Shown: positions 41,156 to 55,967, numbered from the stretch's first letter. The stretch: 64,000 nucleotides of DNA from Liolophura sinensis (GCF_032854445.1 NC_088300.1:71462984-71526983); one strand, 5' to 3'. Numbers and translations: made by a program. Notes: generated by a model not told the origin, from the letters alone.

Positions 41156-42761
41156 CTGTAATCAACAAAACACACACTACATTAGTTCTCTGGTTTTCAA
41201 TATATTAGTACTTTTCGAGCAGATACATGTGTTCCCTCCTAGAAAAATTCATCAAGCTTCGACATGATGGTTTGTCAGATCAGACACTGTTACTTTTAAC
41301 TCCACTGACTCAGCTATTTCGCCTGCAAGATTTCACCTTACACATTTAGTTTCTCAATCATGGAAAAAAAAAAAAAATTCAATACACATTTACGTCTAAT
41401 GCTGTTAATCAGTGCAGAGGTTAACATTATCTGCTGAATAGTACAGACAAGGTGAATAATGTACATGTGTTAATAGTTTATTCTGGATAAGAAACCCAGC
41501 TAATTCTGTTCAGGGTGAATTAGGAACACTGTTCATCACCACTGAGTGACAAGTCCTGAAACCCATAATTGTGCACAAAATAAATTATAGCAAACTGAAA
41601 GTTTTTTCTCAAATAGTTTCCAAAAAATCATGTCCACAAGATAACAGATTCCTAAACGAAACAAAAATGGTTGAATAAAATAAATAAAATGGTCATGTCT
41701 TCAAGATTAAAAGAATGTGTTCAGCAGATTTGTAAATTTTTGAGAAATTGTGTCCATATCATGTACAATACCACATAGTAAGTATAACACACACAAGACT
41801 CGGGCAGACGCAAATCAAGGTGTTTCACTGTGAAAGGGGGATAAAATATATCCAAACCCCCAGTTTTATTTTTTAGATGCATTAAAATCTTTTCTTCATA
41901 TGTTTGTCTGTGCATGTACACTCTGAAGCAGGTGTGATTTCATCTGGTCGATAGTTCACTTTGTGCAAAAGAAGCCTTCAATAGTTTCATGTGGATGAAC
42001 ATTATCATACATGCATGTACATGTAAAACGAGGTCTCCTAAAGATCACCACTTTAACAGGAAATGTCACAGCACTTGGTTACATGTGTATTTGTCTCAGG
42101 GTTTATAACCCTTGTGAGTTCAAAGTTGAAATTTGCCACAAGTTCAGGGGTGACATTTGACTATAAACGGGACAGTGAGGTTACCATATAATACTGTATG
42201 GCTGGGTTCAGTGAAGTATAACAAGCTGAGAGAACAACAACGGAGGTCAAGATGACATGCGATTACCTTATATGTACATACAGTATAGATATAGGACAGG
42301 TGCCCCTGGGTGATTGGCTGAGCCCACAAAATGCATGGATCTATAGTGCATATCAGGAAGTGATAATGATCTAAGATCTATCTCAACACAAAAAAAGGGA
42401 CAAGTGAAAAGTAATAGATTTCTACATATTGAAATGTTCCAAAGTACCCAGTCACTTTAATACTAGCATCATGCAACTAAGGAAGAAAAAACACCCAATA
42501 AAATGGGGAGGAAGGCGAAAAAAAAACAGATTTAAAAATAAAAAATTCATGAAATTTGACAAGGTTTACGCCTTTGGTGTCACATTTGCTGGCAGTGTTG
42601 TTGATTTTGATATGCTACTTGTACATCATGTACCTTCATATCTCATCTCCTTGATGATATACATGTATGTGTATTTGTATTTCACACCTTGTAACGATAT
42701 TAAGATATAAATTGGCTCAGTGGCTGCATGTTTATATTAAATTTGTGTAAATCTGTTTGGG

Positions 42762-43036
42762 GGGGCCTCCGAGTCTCAGTTGGTTAGAGAGCTAGCGCAG
42801 CGTAATGGCCCAGAAGCCTGTCACCAATGCGGTCGCTGTGAGTTCAAGTCCAGCTCATGCTGGCTTCCTCTCCGGCCGTAAAGGGGAAGGTCTGCCATCA
42901 ACTTGCGGATGGCCGTGGGTTTCCCCCGGGCTCTGTCCGGTTTCCTCCAACCACAATGATGGCTGACCTCGTATAAGTGAAACATTCTAGAGTATGGCGT
43001 AAAAGACCAAACAAATTCAGAAAAAAAAAAAAAAAA
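42762..43036 (+). mobile_element. SINE family 1, full-length copy with tRNA-like head
   Basis: GCCTCCGAGTCTCAGTTGGT then TAGAGAGCTAGCGC looks like a tRNA 5' half (A box). GAGTTCAAGTCC is a good B box. The body and GAGTATGGCGTAAAAGACCA follow, ending in A17. It is the most complete copy in the window. Confidence 0.93.
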
Positions 43037-44300
43037 TACATGATCTACACATCACACTACATACATACATGTATGTGTCATATAACTTACATTACATGTA
43101 ACTCAGCGTTATATCACACATACATGTATCGGTACATGTACGTCATAACATACACACCTGACCATTATATTTAACATATCTACACCTCATACTAATTACA
43201 AATCTATGACAGCATGATCTGCCCTGGTGTACACAATGGGTGTGTTATATTACTAGTCCATACCATGAATAACAAAACTGTCAGACTGACTAACACATTA
43301 ACCTCACACACACTTCCTGTGCTAATCGTGGAGCTGTGTAGGATGAATGATGTCCACAAATTACCTGTAGTGCACACCTAGTGGCATGGTAGTTTGTATG
43401 ACGATGAGCACATGTAAATCTGAACAGAATAGTCACCTACACGTATGCTGTGCCAGGTGTGGCGTATGTTTATCTGTGTCATGTGTGTGGGACATTACCT
43501 CATGAAAGTAAAGCTAACAAAAACATAAATTACCTCTAGCATATCCCCATAACGCAAACAGTGTACATCCACACACATCTACCTGTATACAATACATGCA
43601 CATGTACATATTGACGCTTAGATGTACTGTATGTACATTAACATACAGCCTAATTGCAGAGTGGGCGTTCACATGTGCTGTTCAAACTTTTCTGGTGTGA
43701 AATTAAAGTGTAACATGTACTGTGATATTGAATTTGTACGTCATGGAAATGTGTGATGTGTACACATTCCTACATGTACAAGTGTATAGTGTGTACACGT
43801 CATCTCCATCTACCCTGTACATTCCTCTAAGATTTAGTCAGACCTCTCCTGACTCCCTGGTATACAGTAGCTCCTCGCTGTCACATTGTCTCATCACACT
43901 TATATATTTAGCACATCTTTTTTTCTCAAAGTGTCCACCTGGAAACCTGGATTACCGGCAATGGGTAAAATATGACTCAGCTAAGTAATACCAGAGCCAA
44001 AGAGGCCCTAGAGTATGGGTATGAAATTAACGCATGTGAAAGCATTTAGTCATTCAATTGTGTTTTTAATGCCAAACTTTATCACTTTAGTTTATACACA
44101 ATTAAAAATCTTATTATCAAATTACACACCAATGCGGTAAATGTACATGTTTCTTCTATCCACTGTATAGGCCTGTACAAATGTCAAAATCATTAATATG
44201 TACTTTTATAAACATCTGCCTATGAAGATATACATGTAAATACAATGCTAAGTCATATGGCAAAGTGGAGTCTTTAGGTGTGTGTGCATGTCTTCAGGCA

Positions 44301-44652
44301 CCGGCACCTATAGCAGAGTTGATAGAGCGTCGGCTTCAGGAAGCGGTAGATCCAGGGTCAATCCTGTGTCGAGTCACACCTAAGACCTTAAAAGAGGAAG
44401 TTGTAACTTCCTCACTGGCATTCAGCATGAAGGGGATAGTGCAATGATTGGTTGACCCGAATGAGTATAATGGCTCGGGCGGGGTGGCTTACTCGTCTCT
44501 GTTAAGGGGTCTCAGTGAAGCAGCACTAGATAAGAGAGCGGTGGAAATCCGTTCTGCAACAAGGAGGCACATTACATACACTCTAAGGATTCCTTCATCG
44601 TCATATGACTGAAAAATTGTTAAGTATGACGTTAAACACCAAGCACTCACTC
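44301..44652 (+). mobile_element. SINE family 2, full-length copy with tRNA-like head
   Basis: GCAGAGTTGATAGAGCGTCG (A-box region) and CCAGGGTCAATCCTG (B-box region) form a tRNA-like head. The body has CTCGGGCGGGGTGGCTTAC and the tail TATGACTGAAAAATTGTTAA, then GTATGACGTTAAACACCAAG and CACTCACTC. Confidence 0.88.
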
Positions 44653-44703
44653 TTCTTCTGGCAGGGTGAGTCCATGACGCCAAAGTGACGCTTTATGCAT
44701 CAT

Positions 44704-44717
44704 CCCCCCCCCCCCCA
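44704..44717. repeat. Poly-C run
   Basis: About 14 consecutive C. A second C-rich run followed by an A run lies at 45020-45070. Confidence 0.95.
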
Positions 44718-46067
44718 CCATAATGGACTGTTGTACTAAACCTGCATGAATACATGCTACCTCCAGTTTCCTCTACAGCTGCATACGTATAGCTGCATAC
44801 GTATAGCTGCATTATGTAAATGTATGCACAACTTCCCTAATTACCATCACACAATTCTCTCCATATCTTACATGCAACCACGTATCAGACAGAAGTTAAA
44901 ACATATGAATAATGTACAGACAGACTTAGCTATACAAACATATATGTACATTTGCATACACTATTACTAATAATGTCAAAAAAATGTGAAATAACCATTA
45001 TGGCACTGTATTTGCTCTACCCCCCCCCCCCCCTCCCCCCAGAAACAGAAACTTTAAAAAAAAAAAAAAATAATATGATCAACTCTCAGAATCTAGCAAA
45101 ATGTATATATATACACAGTATACATTACCGTTTAGAAGCTTTGGAAGATGATACAGTACACGAACTATTTAATTCTTTAGAAGTATGTCTCACACCGACA
45201 CCCAGGTGACAAGGCACAGCATACTGCATAGACACATGTAAATAATCACCTCATTTGTGCTTGTATTATTCATGTAAAGTACATGAACTTTTTATCATGT
45301 TCACTTTAAAAGTGTGTATTACTATATCATACAGAAATAATCCAACTTCACAGCTAACCCAATACAGGTAAATTAATGCAATGTAACATTTTTTGGACAG
45401 GCTGAATTTTTTTTTCTTGTACATAGTGTTTGTTACTTCTTAATCCTGTCTAAGTCTGTGTCAACATTTCACTTAGAATCTAAACACTGAATGCACATCA
45501 AAGATATGTTACAACTCGGAATACAAAGAACTACAGGTGCACTCCATGCTTTGACTGAATGTTGATACAAACCACAAAGAAAGTCTTTACTTATCAAGAA
45601 CATGCATGAACAAATTAAAGGTCCATATGAACTCATATTCTGCCTGCCAATGGTTCCATTCAGAAGCCTTAAATGACCTTATTCAAAGAATCCAAGTTCT
45701 ACAAGCATGTTAAAAGTTGGCAGTTTGATACTCATCGTTGTACAAAGGGGTTAAAGAAGCATGATCTATACTGATAAATGTGCATGCAGATGGCAATATA
45801 AACAGGTGAAAAGGAAAAGAAAAGCATAATAATATACCTGTAATTAGCACTCAATGAAGCTACATAAATAAATTATCTATTTTATAAAGTACCTGCACTG
45901 CTTTACTGTAGCACAGTAATGACCTGCTTAATGACAATCATCTGTATATTTATATTGGTACATGTCAAGGTCACATAAAAATGAACATCTCACTGTACAA
46001 TGCTGTCATTACCTGATGATGTGCATAATGGGATGTGATTAATTTCATTGTTGTTTTATATTCATCT

Positions 46068-46300
46068 ATTTGATTTGTGTTTTACGTAGCACTCAAGAAC
46101 ATTTCACTTACATCATGGCAGCCAGCCATATTGTCGGAAGACACCAGAGAGAACCCAGGGAAACTCACGACCATGCACAGGTTTCTGCCAGACCTTTCCA
46201 AGAACAACCGGAGAGGAAGCCAGCATGGAGTGTGTTATAATCCCATACTCAAGAATTTCTCACTTGTACACTTGCGGCCATTTTCATAGATAGAGGAAAC
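46068..46300 (-). mobile_element. SINE family 1 copies, minus strand, diverged
   Basis: TTGTGTTTTACGTAGCACTC, GGAAACTCACGACCATGCAC, TTTCTGCCAGACCTTTCC and GAGAGGAAGCCAGCATGGAG match the reverse complement. A second tail fragment (ATACTCAAGAATTTCTCACT) follows at 46240-46300. Confidence 0.75.
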
Positions 46301-46427
46301 CAATGTGCATAAAGTAAACTATATCACCACCCTTTGTGGAGATAGGCAAACTGTACAATGTACATCTATCATATCCATGGAGGTCATACTGGCGGTAGGC
46401 TAGTGATCTCTGGGGCCCATTTGTTCA

Positions 46428-46680
46428 AAACTGGTGCAAGACTCAATACCAGATTTAACTTTAAGCCAAGTCTTCAATTTTGTACTTAGCCCTAAACTTA
46501 TTGTGCATCAGTATATTAAATATGAACTAAAACTGCTGCTGCTGTACTTTGCAGAACTGCATTGGCTGCTGACTTTGGTTAACATTTTAAATATAAAATA
46601 TGATTTAATACCAGTATTACACGTAGCTATTACACGTAGCTAATACACTTTCAAACAAATGGCTCCTGCAAACTTCATGT
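46428..46680 (+). repeat. Diverged interspersed repeat, copy 2 (possible LINE 3' remnant)
   Basis: Similar in order to 34925-35190. One frame reads LLYFAELHWLLTLVNILNIK, reminiscent of the 'LHWLPV--RI-FK' block near the C-terminus of some non-LTR retrotransposon polymerases. The match is short and broken, so the class is uncertain. Confidence 0.45.
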
Positions 46681-49600
46681 AAGATCACACAAGAAAGCAC
46701 TGTCAAACATACTGCACCAAATAAAAACAGCTGGCAGTGCACAAGGCCCAATAAATAATAAGAATGGTCCAATCCAGGAAATACTCCAAAACGGAATAGG
46801 GAATTTAGATGTTCAATTTCTCCCACAACCATCCTGTGTCCTGATTACACATGATTCTCCATTTTCAACTGCCAAGTACATGTAAAATTGTTCACTTCAG
46901 AAATACATTTCATAATGTAAAAAAATGCCAGTAACACGATTTAGAAAGAAGGTTCAATGCATGTGGGGTACATTATAAATGTCAGATTTTACCAACCCAT
47001 GTTTGATAGTCTGCACAGCTGAAGCAGTTGTGATTTTCTGACACTTCTTTTCCTTTTTACTCACTGAGGACGAAGATCTTAATACTACCTTCTTAACAAG
47101 TCCTTCATGACTATTGTGGAGACATTTTACACCTTGTGAAACTGGCCACAAAACTGGCATATTGGCAGCTTATGTCTCCTACATGTACATGTACATATTT
47201 GAGACTGCAGACATCCTGGCATTTCACTTGTGCCAGGCAGCAGCAAGCAGACGAAGTGAAAGATACCATATAAGGATATGAACAAGCAATATTCCAAGAA
47301 GTATGGCTGATAATAACCAGAAATTTAGTATGTAAGACAACAGAACAATGTGTATACATACATAAATTGTGAACATCAACATAGCCTAGTTTTGGACTTA
47401 TAAAGTAGTGAAGCAGAGTTTTGTATGAACTCTCATGTTACTTAGACAATGTTTTCACTGGGGTGTGTGAGCGAGTAAGCCTGGTGGCGCAAGTAAAACA
47501 GCCAATGCCTGGATGTTCGCAGTCTCGAATAATAGCACAGAAACAAAAAAGTCACAGTGACACGGGCACAAAAGAGTCTGACACAAAGAAACAGCAACTA
47601 CAAGTACCATGATGTTAAATTTTCGAAAACCAGTAAGAAAGACTTTACACTTTACATATCCAGTGCAATTTTTCCAAGCAACCCAGCCAGACATGATGTA
47701 ACCTCCAACTGAATTTTATGATGTATGATGTATAATGAAGGTCTGAGCCACATTACATACGTGTACATGTATTGTAACCTACATAATTATTTAGGTTAAA
47801 TACTTCTACTTATACAGTTCTGTTTACATGTAGCTCCAAACAGAAACTTGCATACATGTATAAACATGTATGAGTTGTGTTTTGTATCCACATCTGGAAC
47901 AAATAATAGTTGACATATGCTCTGTAATGATGTCAACCTTGGGCCAGTGGCTGATGGAACACTGACAGCCTGGGTCATACTCACATGGAGGAGGAAAGTG
48001 TAAGGGGGGAAGAGGGAAAAGAAGGGGGGGGGGGTCAGGTCCCACAGATTGTAAACCACCAGATGAATCACCCCTTCACAGGGTCTAAACTCCCAGCAAC
48101 AGGGAACAATGACATCCACACCAGAGAGCACAAACCCAACCAATTCTAAGCCTGTGCACTATGCTAATTATATCCAAGACTTTAGAAACAGGGTATTTTT
48201 AAGACACCAAGTTCAACTGACTGACTTGAGAAGGGGGAACCCATGTTAAAGTTACTTTTCCAGAAACTGTAACTTTTAATTGGCTTCAAAATTAAAGAAA
48301 ATGTAACATTTGCTTCAATGCCCCCTTCCCCTGTGTTACTTGCAGCAATTCCACATAACTGCTCTAGCCAATGCCTCTACAGCCTAATGAGACAGCAGAG
48401 ACCATACTACCACTTTTCTGTATTCCTTAATCTTGATACAATGTAATTACAGGTGCAACCATTCCAGCTACAAGGGTCATGCTTATAAATGTTCATGCAA
48501 GTAGACAGATGACAAATCCTGCAGAGTCCATGCCTTGCTTTAAGAGGCTTCAGTAGGGATAACCTAGCTGTTGAATGTATGTCACACATGTACACTTCAA
48601 TCTGCACTCAAAGCCTACACAATACAATAGGAGAAGTGTTAAAACATTTGATGTTTTGAGTGGATCTCAAAATACAATGTCTCCCTTCTGCTGAAAGTTT
48701 TGAAAGAAAATGTATGAAAAAAATTGCACGCTAGCTGTCTCTCTGTCTTACCACCATTAACAAAGATTGAAATATACACCAGATCAAACACTGTTTTGTA
48801 CAGATATCTACCATTCAAGCATGGTTATATATATACTGAAGCAATGTACATGTACAGGTACACCTACAGCACACTTCATTTACATACATTTCATTGCCTG
48901 CATAGTGTTTCTCAAGTAATCTTCTATAAATATATCTTCTACACTATCCTAAGTACTGGTATTCAAGTTGTAGACCTCATTGGTTGTAAAGAGCCAGTGA
49001 TTTCAACTGAAGTACTGTAAATTCATGCACCATGTGGCTGGCGAATAAGGTAACGTCATATCAATGGCCATAAAACAAAGTCATGACTTTGACACAATAC
49101 TTAACAAAAACTACTTTGATTACTTTCAAAAGATGAAATAATTGTTTTACTCGTTGATCAGGGCTTGCAAATTTCAATTTCCACACAGGTTCAAGAAGAG
49201 TAGAATAAGAGCGGACATGAGTGCCTGTTGATAATGATTGATCCGTCAAAACACCCCAGCTTAATCACATATCTACATGAACAGTTAACAAACACTTCTC
49301 CACTGCAGACATTTCAATTTACAGTAACATGCAAAGCAATTTTCACAATATCCTATCTAATTTACTGGCTGGCAAAATCTAAGGCTCAGATTTCTATCCA
49401 AATAACCCTATCTGTTCGATAATTCATCTGCATACCACATATATCATTACATGAAACCAAGAATTATGCAGTTTACCCTGTAGCCTATTTTGTTTAGGGT
49501 GCACAGACAGGCACACAGCACATTGCAGTTGCCTAAAACTGTATTTTCTGTTTGCTGCACCGGATAAAGTCTTTGGGCTAAACATTCCTCTGTATAGTTC

Positions 49601-52029
49601 ACAATGAAGTATAATTATTTCTACACATATACAGTTTTCTTTGTAAGGATAAACAAACAAAATAATTTTTATCATATGATAATCCTCCAGACGTAATGGT
49701 GCATGTATATATGGTAGTACAATAACCAACTACATGTACATGTACCTGTTCCTCTTCAACTGGCTGATCTAAAAAGACCAGTGATATTTATATATTTACC
49801 CTGATGTATATCAAAATGAACACTGCAGATGCCAGCTCTTTTATACACATGTACTAAAATACCTAGCATCTGCATATCAACATAGTGTTACATGAAATGC
49901 AGTGCAAACATAGATGTATATGTTGAAAGGTTGCAAATTATAATGTGCATGGAAACAAAAGCAGGAGAAAAGGTGATAAATCTACATCCCTGCTTCAACA
50001 AGCTACATATGCCTGTGTGAACCTCCTGACAGTTAACTTTAATAGCTCCCTGACCAGCACAAAATGTACAAGTGTATGTGCTGTATGTCGCCCCACAATC
50101 CACCTGTCATCACTGTCAGAGCTACGCCTGAGGTAGATGCATATGTGTCATTACTGAAGTGCATTGAGCTCAAACAAATACGTGTAACTGTATCTGTTGT
50201 GAATAATTTTTATCAGAGAACCCTAACATCTGACTCCAGCTATGTCGCAACACGCCACATACATTGCAGGCGCAGCTAATTAAATGTAGAAAAACGTAAA
50301 ATATTTCCACAGTTCATGTTCATCTGATATTAGCACAGTGTTTGTAAAGCAAACGTTAACTGACGATACGCATGGCCGGATAATATATTATGGGTATGAA
50401 AAAGAAACGGAAGTGAAGAATTCAGGCAACCAATAAAACACTTATATGATGTACATCTACATGCAGTCATGACCATGCAAAAACTATTTCACTGCAAGTT
50501 TGAAGCATATCTAAAAATTGTGTTGGTGGAGCAGGTACAGAAGGAATGCATAAAATGTGTAAGTTAAAAGAGTTGTGTTTATCAACTGGACAGAATGCTA
50601 ATAGTTGTTTTATCAGATGGCTTTGTGAGTATAAGAGATGTGCAGATCTATCTTTGATCAGGTTCAGTCAGTATTTGTCAAGATATCATCTACAACATTA
50701 GCATTCCACTTATGTCCGTCTTACACACAGGCCAGGACAACTGGCACAGCTCATGTGGATGTACATCTACATATACTTCTACACATGTACACAGTTTAAA
50801 AACTTCTACAATTACTTCTAAATAACAGAAAAAATATTCCTTCATTGTTAGTTAACATTAATATATTTCCTGATTTTTAATAAATTACATCAGATATTAA
50901 AAATTTCAAGAATTACATACTACATATAGCATTTTCATCCAAGATTTACAGTATTTGGAAGATTTACGGTAGCCTTTGCCACAGGTAAATGACCCAAGAC
51001 TTTGACCTACAAACTTAGGGATCAGGATGCTCACAACCTGAGGGCAAGAGGTGTGCAGCCCACAGCCAGTGAGAAGTCTCTGTGTCCTCTACAGTCTGGT
51101 CAGCCAGTTCAACAGGCTGAGTGATAAGGCCTGTGTTTATGGTGGTAGGGGGGGCAGCTATAATGAATCATCTTGGATGACTAACATAACAATCATCAGA
51201 ATTAATCAATGTATGCCTAGCCCTTATGTACAATATTACTTGTGTAGTAAGCTTTTCTCAAACACACACACTAAACCCAATATATCCAACATGTACACCT
51301 ATGTATTGTAACAAATACTGGTTAGATTCTACAGTGTGTACAATGCATGTACAATTCTGTACCTCCAGTTTTCTTGTCCACTAGTAAACACATGTATACT
51401 AAAAACTGCCCCTCATACATATGTAAACTGTACTTCTGCCATAACAGGAATACATATACACGTACCCTGTATCCAAACTAAGTATTGATCACATATTCCT
51501 GTGTGCAGTACTATATCATAGTACACTATGTACATCCATGACAGCATGCTACAGCCAGTCTTTGTGTCAAAATAGAAATATTTACTGGTATCCAGAATAC
51601 AAAAAAAGAACATTCCCTAGTTCAGAACTTACAGGTTAATGTACAGTGTATGTTGTCAGGATATGAATCCATGAAATGTCATCCATGAAATGTAAAAGCG
51701 ATATAAATGCATCACAACTCTGCATGTGTCATAAACATACATATATTCTTTGCACATTTAGTGCAGGATGCCATCAGATTAGGGTGTGCACATTGCCTAA
51801 GAACATGTACATATATACATTGTACATGTATGTCATTCTTACGTATCTGGTCATACAATAGAAGTACAGTATGTACAGTAGTAAAAGTGCATGTACATGA
51901 ACTATCATTTCTATCTATCTAGAAGTAACTATCACATACATCTACATGTACCATGTATACATGTAAACGATCAAACAAGACTGTGCATCGAGGTGTTATA
52001 TACCTGTATAGGTCCAGATAAACATGAAC

Positions 52030-52035
<6 letters not shown>

Positions 52036-52064
<29 letters not shown>
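52036..52064. repeat. (TA)n microsatellite
   Basis: About 14 TA units. Confidence 0.95.
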
Positions 52065-52770
52065 AACGTTAGATAAGGTACATGTAACTTTAGTAAATGC
52101 TCGAGTCCAATGTAACTAAAGCTACATGTCCTTGTATGTAAGTGGTGTGGGAAGTTGTCAACCTGTCTACAAGTGGAAGAACATGGACGGAACTGAGATA
52201 ACACTCCTGCAGGGCAATTGGGTCAGGAGCCTGCTTGTCCATGCTGCTTACTATAGCTCTGAAACTCTATGCCGCTGTTAACCCAACAGTGATATCCATT
52301 CATTTGAATCCAGGTATACGGGTAGTAAATTACATGTACCTACTCCTTGTATACCTGATATAGTACCTAACTAGGTTAACCCATGATACATGTAACTCAG
52401 TGCAAAAACTGAAGATTTTTGGAGATGTACAAACACTTATCAGACATGAAGAAGCACATCACACTGGTGGGCCAAACAATAACGCTCAATGCAACCTCAG
52501 AGATAATCCAAAACTTGTATAGTACTATGGATCAACGTTTGACTTATTATTTACAGTCTGTTTTGTCTGCTGTGGCCACTGGGTTTGTGACATAGGCCTT
52601 TACCAGTTGACATGTCAAATGACCTGTCTGCATAAGTAATCCAGCCATGGAATGGGCAGCTTTGGTGCTGCTAATCTGGTATTATTTGAGGCAATTTCGG
52701 TTTCACTGCACTATCCATTCCTCAGAAAGAATATATGTGTATACAGCTTAGAAGTCATCTAATAAACATG

Positions 52771-52984
52771 CTGTAATTCTTCAACCTTTCGCATGTTTGC
52801 AAGGTGGTGATTTAAGCATATACCAAAGGTATTATTCTGTATGGACTGATAAAATTATACTTTTTGTCATTGCCCTGACAATGGGCAATCCAACCACTGG
52901 AGTTTTGTTTCCAAAATCAAATTTAAAATGTGCATAAATTTCACTGAAAGTTTCTCTTTCATATGCAAAAAGGTTGAGGAATGC
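52771..52984 (-). mobile_element. MITE copy, minus strand
   Basis: Plus-strand ends are CTGTAATTCTTCAACCTTTC and CATATGCAAAAAGGTTGAGG. Reverse complement follows the same internal order as 8725-9138. Forms an inverted pair with the next copy. Confidence 0.85.
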
Positions 52985-53065
52985 ATACACGCACGTACAA
53001 TGCATGTAAGCAAAGTTCATGTAAGCTTTATGCCAACAGCCACATAACTGTATATGCGCATGTAC

Positions 53066-53279
53066 CTTCATTCCTCAACCTTTCTGCACATTAAACAGCA
53101 ACTTTCAGAGCAATTTATGCACATTCATAATTTGATTTTGGACACAAAACTACATCGTTTGGATTGGCCTATTTCAAGGCTTCACAGAAAGTATTTTATC
53201 AGTTTACATAGAATAATGCGTTATGAATATGTCTCAAGAAAACACCTCGCAAACATGCGAAAAGGATGAAGAATTACAG
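53066..53279 (+). mobile_element. MITE copy, plus strand
   Basis: Starts TTCATTCCTCAACCTTTCTG, carries AATTTGATTTTGGACACAAA and TTTCAAGGCTTCACAGAAAG, ends CATGCGAAAAGGATGAAGAA then TTACAG. Confidence 0.85.
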
Positions 53280-55967
53280 TACTTCAGGGAAAGATGTACA
53301 TATAGATGTTTACATTATAGTCTGTGTTTTTGTTTTCATCTGTAACTCACACAAAATTAGGTTATGAAGAAACAAATTGCTATTACTCATATCCTCCAGG
53401 GATTAACTTTGCACATACATGTACTGTACATGAAACACTGGGTTACATTGAAAGATTGCGTTCTTCTGACATCATCCCTTAAGTTTTGTCAAGGATACAA
53501 ATAATGGTTGAGCTCTTGAAGGATATTAACCTACATCCTAAATGATAAACTAGGACATTAAAAGAGTACTATTTTGTGCACAAATGATATACATGTAGTG
53601 CAAGTACATGTACATTTACCTGTAGTTTCTACATGTCACCAAATACTTAAATACATTAAACTGTTAACATTTGAAATTTAAACCTATAATGATTGATACA
53701 AGCAAGAATAAATACACATTCACAATAGCTGAAATGTCTTGCAAAACGATACTGTTTTCTTGCAGTAAGGTCCCTCACTAAGTGACAAGGCCATGGTTAA
53801 ATGCAGATGTAAAAAAACTGACCAACTGACAGACAGACAGAAGCTAAAAGAGCTACTAGTCGCCCCTAAAAAGCAATTAGTACAACTGGATGATTGACTG
53901 ATGTACATGTTCCAACAAACTTTTTAGTCCCAAATTATGAAAAACAGGACAGCTAAATATAGGGGCAGGTAAATGTAACTACCAGGCGTATCAAGTACAA
54001 CCCTGGCAAACCTGATCACATGTCACCGGCACAGGATCTGATGTCAAGTCAGGGGTCAGGTGTGCATACATACACACGTACATGTAGCTTTATGTTACAT
54101 TCTAGCCTCTTTAACTGACAGCTTGAATCCTCGCAAACGGTTTACCTGTACATGCAGATTTTATTTAGTTTTGATTAGTGTTCACAGATGTAGTCATGAA
54201 TTGTTCACTTATACCATAGTGGGCATGTTTACGGGTGAAGAAAACCAAACTTTCTTTCGCTATATACACACAGTACCCGACAAACCTCCTGGATTAACAG
54301 ATTCTGCCACTAAACAGGCTATTTGTAGAAGTACAAATGTCTGCACACACCTACATAAAAAGTGTATGTATGTATGTACAAGTATATATTCACATGACCC
54401 ATTCAAAAGTTAGCACAGTAGTATATATTTTAATACATTTTAACTGTTTTGCAAAACCCTGGCCAATGTTCCACAATGTCCCAGTATTAACTAGAATTGT
54501 ATTACAGACCCTTAAATCACTTATTGTGCAGAGACAATTAACTGTTTAAATGACCCATGAATCAGCGTATTATCCTATGTGCTTAATACTATGAATAGGA
54601 TTCTTGAATATATTCACGTTTTTGTATACAGGCATGTAGACCAAAGGGTGAAGCAGCCTTTACCTGATTTCCACCCAAATTTATTCTCTGAGATTTTTGT
54701 CAACAATAGAGGTAGGTTTGGACACTGTGCTAAGCAAAATGACTTTAAATTGTGCCAACACCCAATTATAGCCTGAACAATGAATGTAGTTTCTTCGTCT
54801 ATGGAAGTCAAACAGTTATCACTGATGAATTTACTCATGTGGTTTGTTCAGATCAGATGAACTTTATGACAAAATTATGTCAAAATCTATGAGATATATG
54901 AATTACAATTTAAGGAAGCCGAGATCATTTTGGTGATCAACTGTTTTAATCTACTCGTAGAGTCAAGAAAATATGCTTCTATGGCATACATGGATGATTC
55001 CAATACAAGAACTCTGAAGAGTAATAGTCCTTTCTTTTTATTTCCCTGAAACGCAAGACTGAAATACTCTGAAATTCATTTCATACACGGTATGATCAGC
55101 AGTTTTACGTGTGTTTCGTGCAGGCATCACACACTACCACGTGATATGAAGAGGATGTCACCATATATGGTCACAAACCTGTTAGCTACATGTTAATACA
55201 GGAAGTAAATTCACACCGGACACCTATAGCTCTGACTCGTTAGTAAATATCAAATTTGTCGCCAATCCAGGATACTTTGGACTATGAACTACCGGTACTT
55301 TAACTACCTGTGGCTTTATAAGAACCAGTACCTGGGTTTCACAATGGATCTTACATGTACCTTTTCTAAACACTGTCACTTGGCAAGACAGTGGAATGAA
55401 TTGAGACATCAGATGTATGCACAGTAAGAGATTTTTTTCACAACATTTCACACTAACTTTTCCAAAAGCAGTTTTGTACAAGTGTCTTAACTTATACCCA
55501 TCTGGTGAAATGTTTTTCATATAGTTACTGTTGCCATTCAAGGTTTTGTCAGGTACACGTATGAACTTACATGTATGCATGTCCCACCAGCCCAAAGTTA
55601 TAACAAATGTCTATGACAATCGAGCCTATATTCATTGCTAACAGGAAGTACACACACTGTAAACACACTGTACTGTGTGTAAAGCCAAAGTTGTCAATGT
55701 TCACAATATGCACATCCACACCTATATTTACACTTGTTTGGGATCTACACAGATACTTTCATTCATTATTCCAAACTGATGAATAGGTTAATAATAGCAC
55801 ACATTCAAGCCAAGGAATACATCTATATGTACCCATCAGTACATACATGTATATCAAAAGTGTCTGCCTATGCGATTATTGCATATTGTACATAAACTTA
55901 CATAATACAAAGGTCAGACGAGAACATGGTCCAGACTGCAGGTACTTACAGCTGTATATCAGTGTGT

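Noticed and set aside
44301-44380. Functional tRNA gene
   Set aside because: A- and B-box-like parts are present but the cloverleaf is not convincing and the sequence continues into a SINE body and tail.
46954-47160. Frame MPVLWPVSQGVKCLHNSHEG with an AAG|gtagta donor as the missing plastin start exon
   Set aside because: The phase would fit, but the peptide shows none of the helix (E-L---F) expected before the first EF-hand loop, and the donor context is ordinary.
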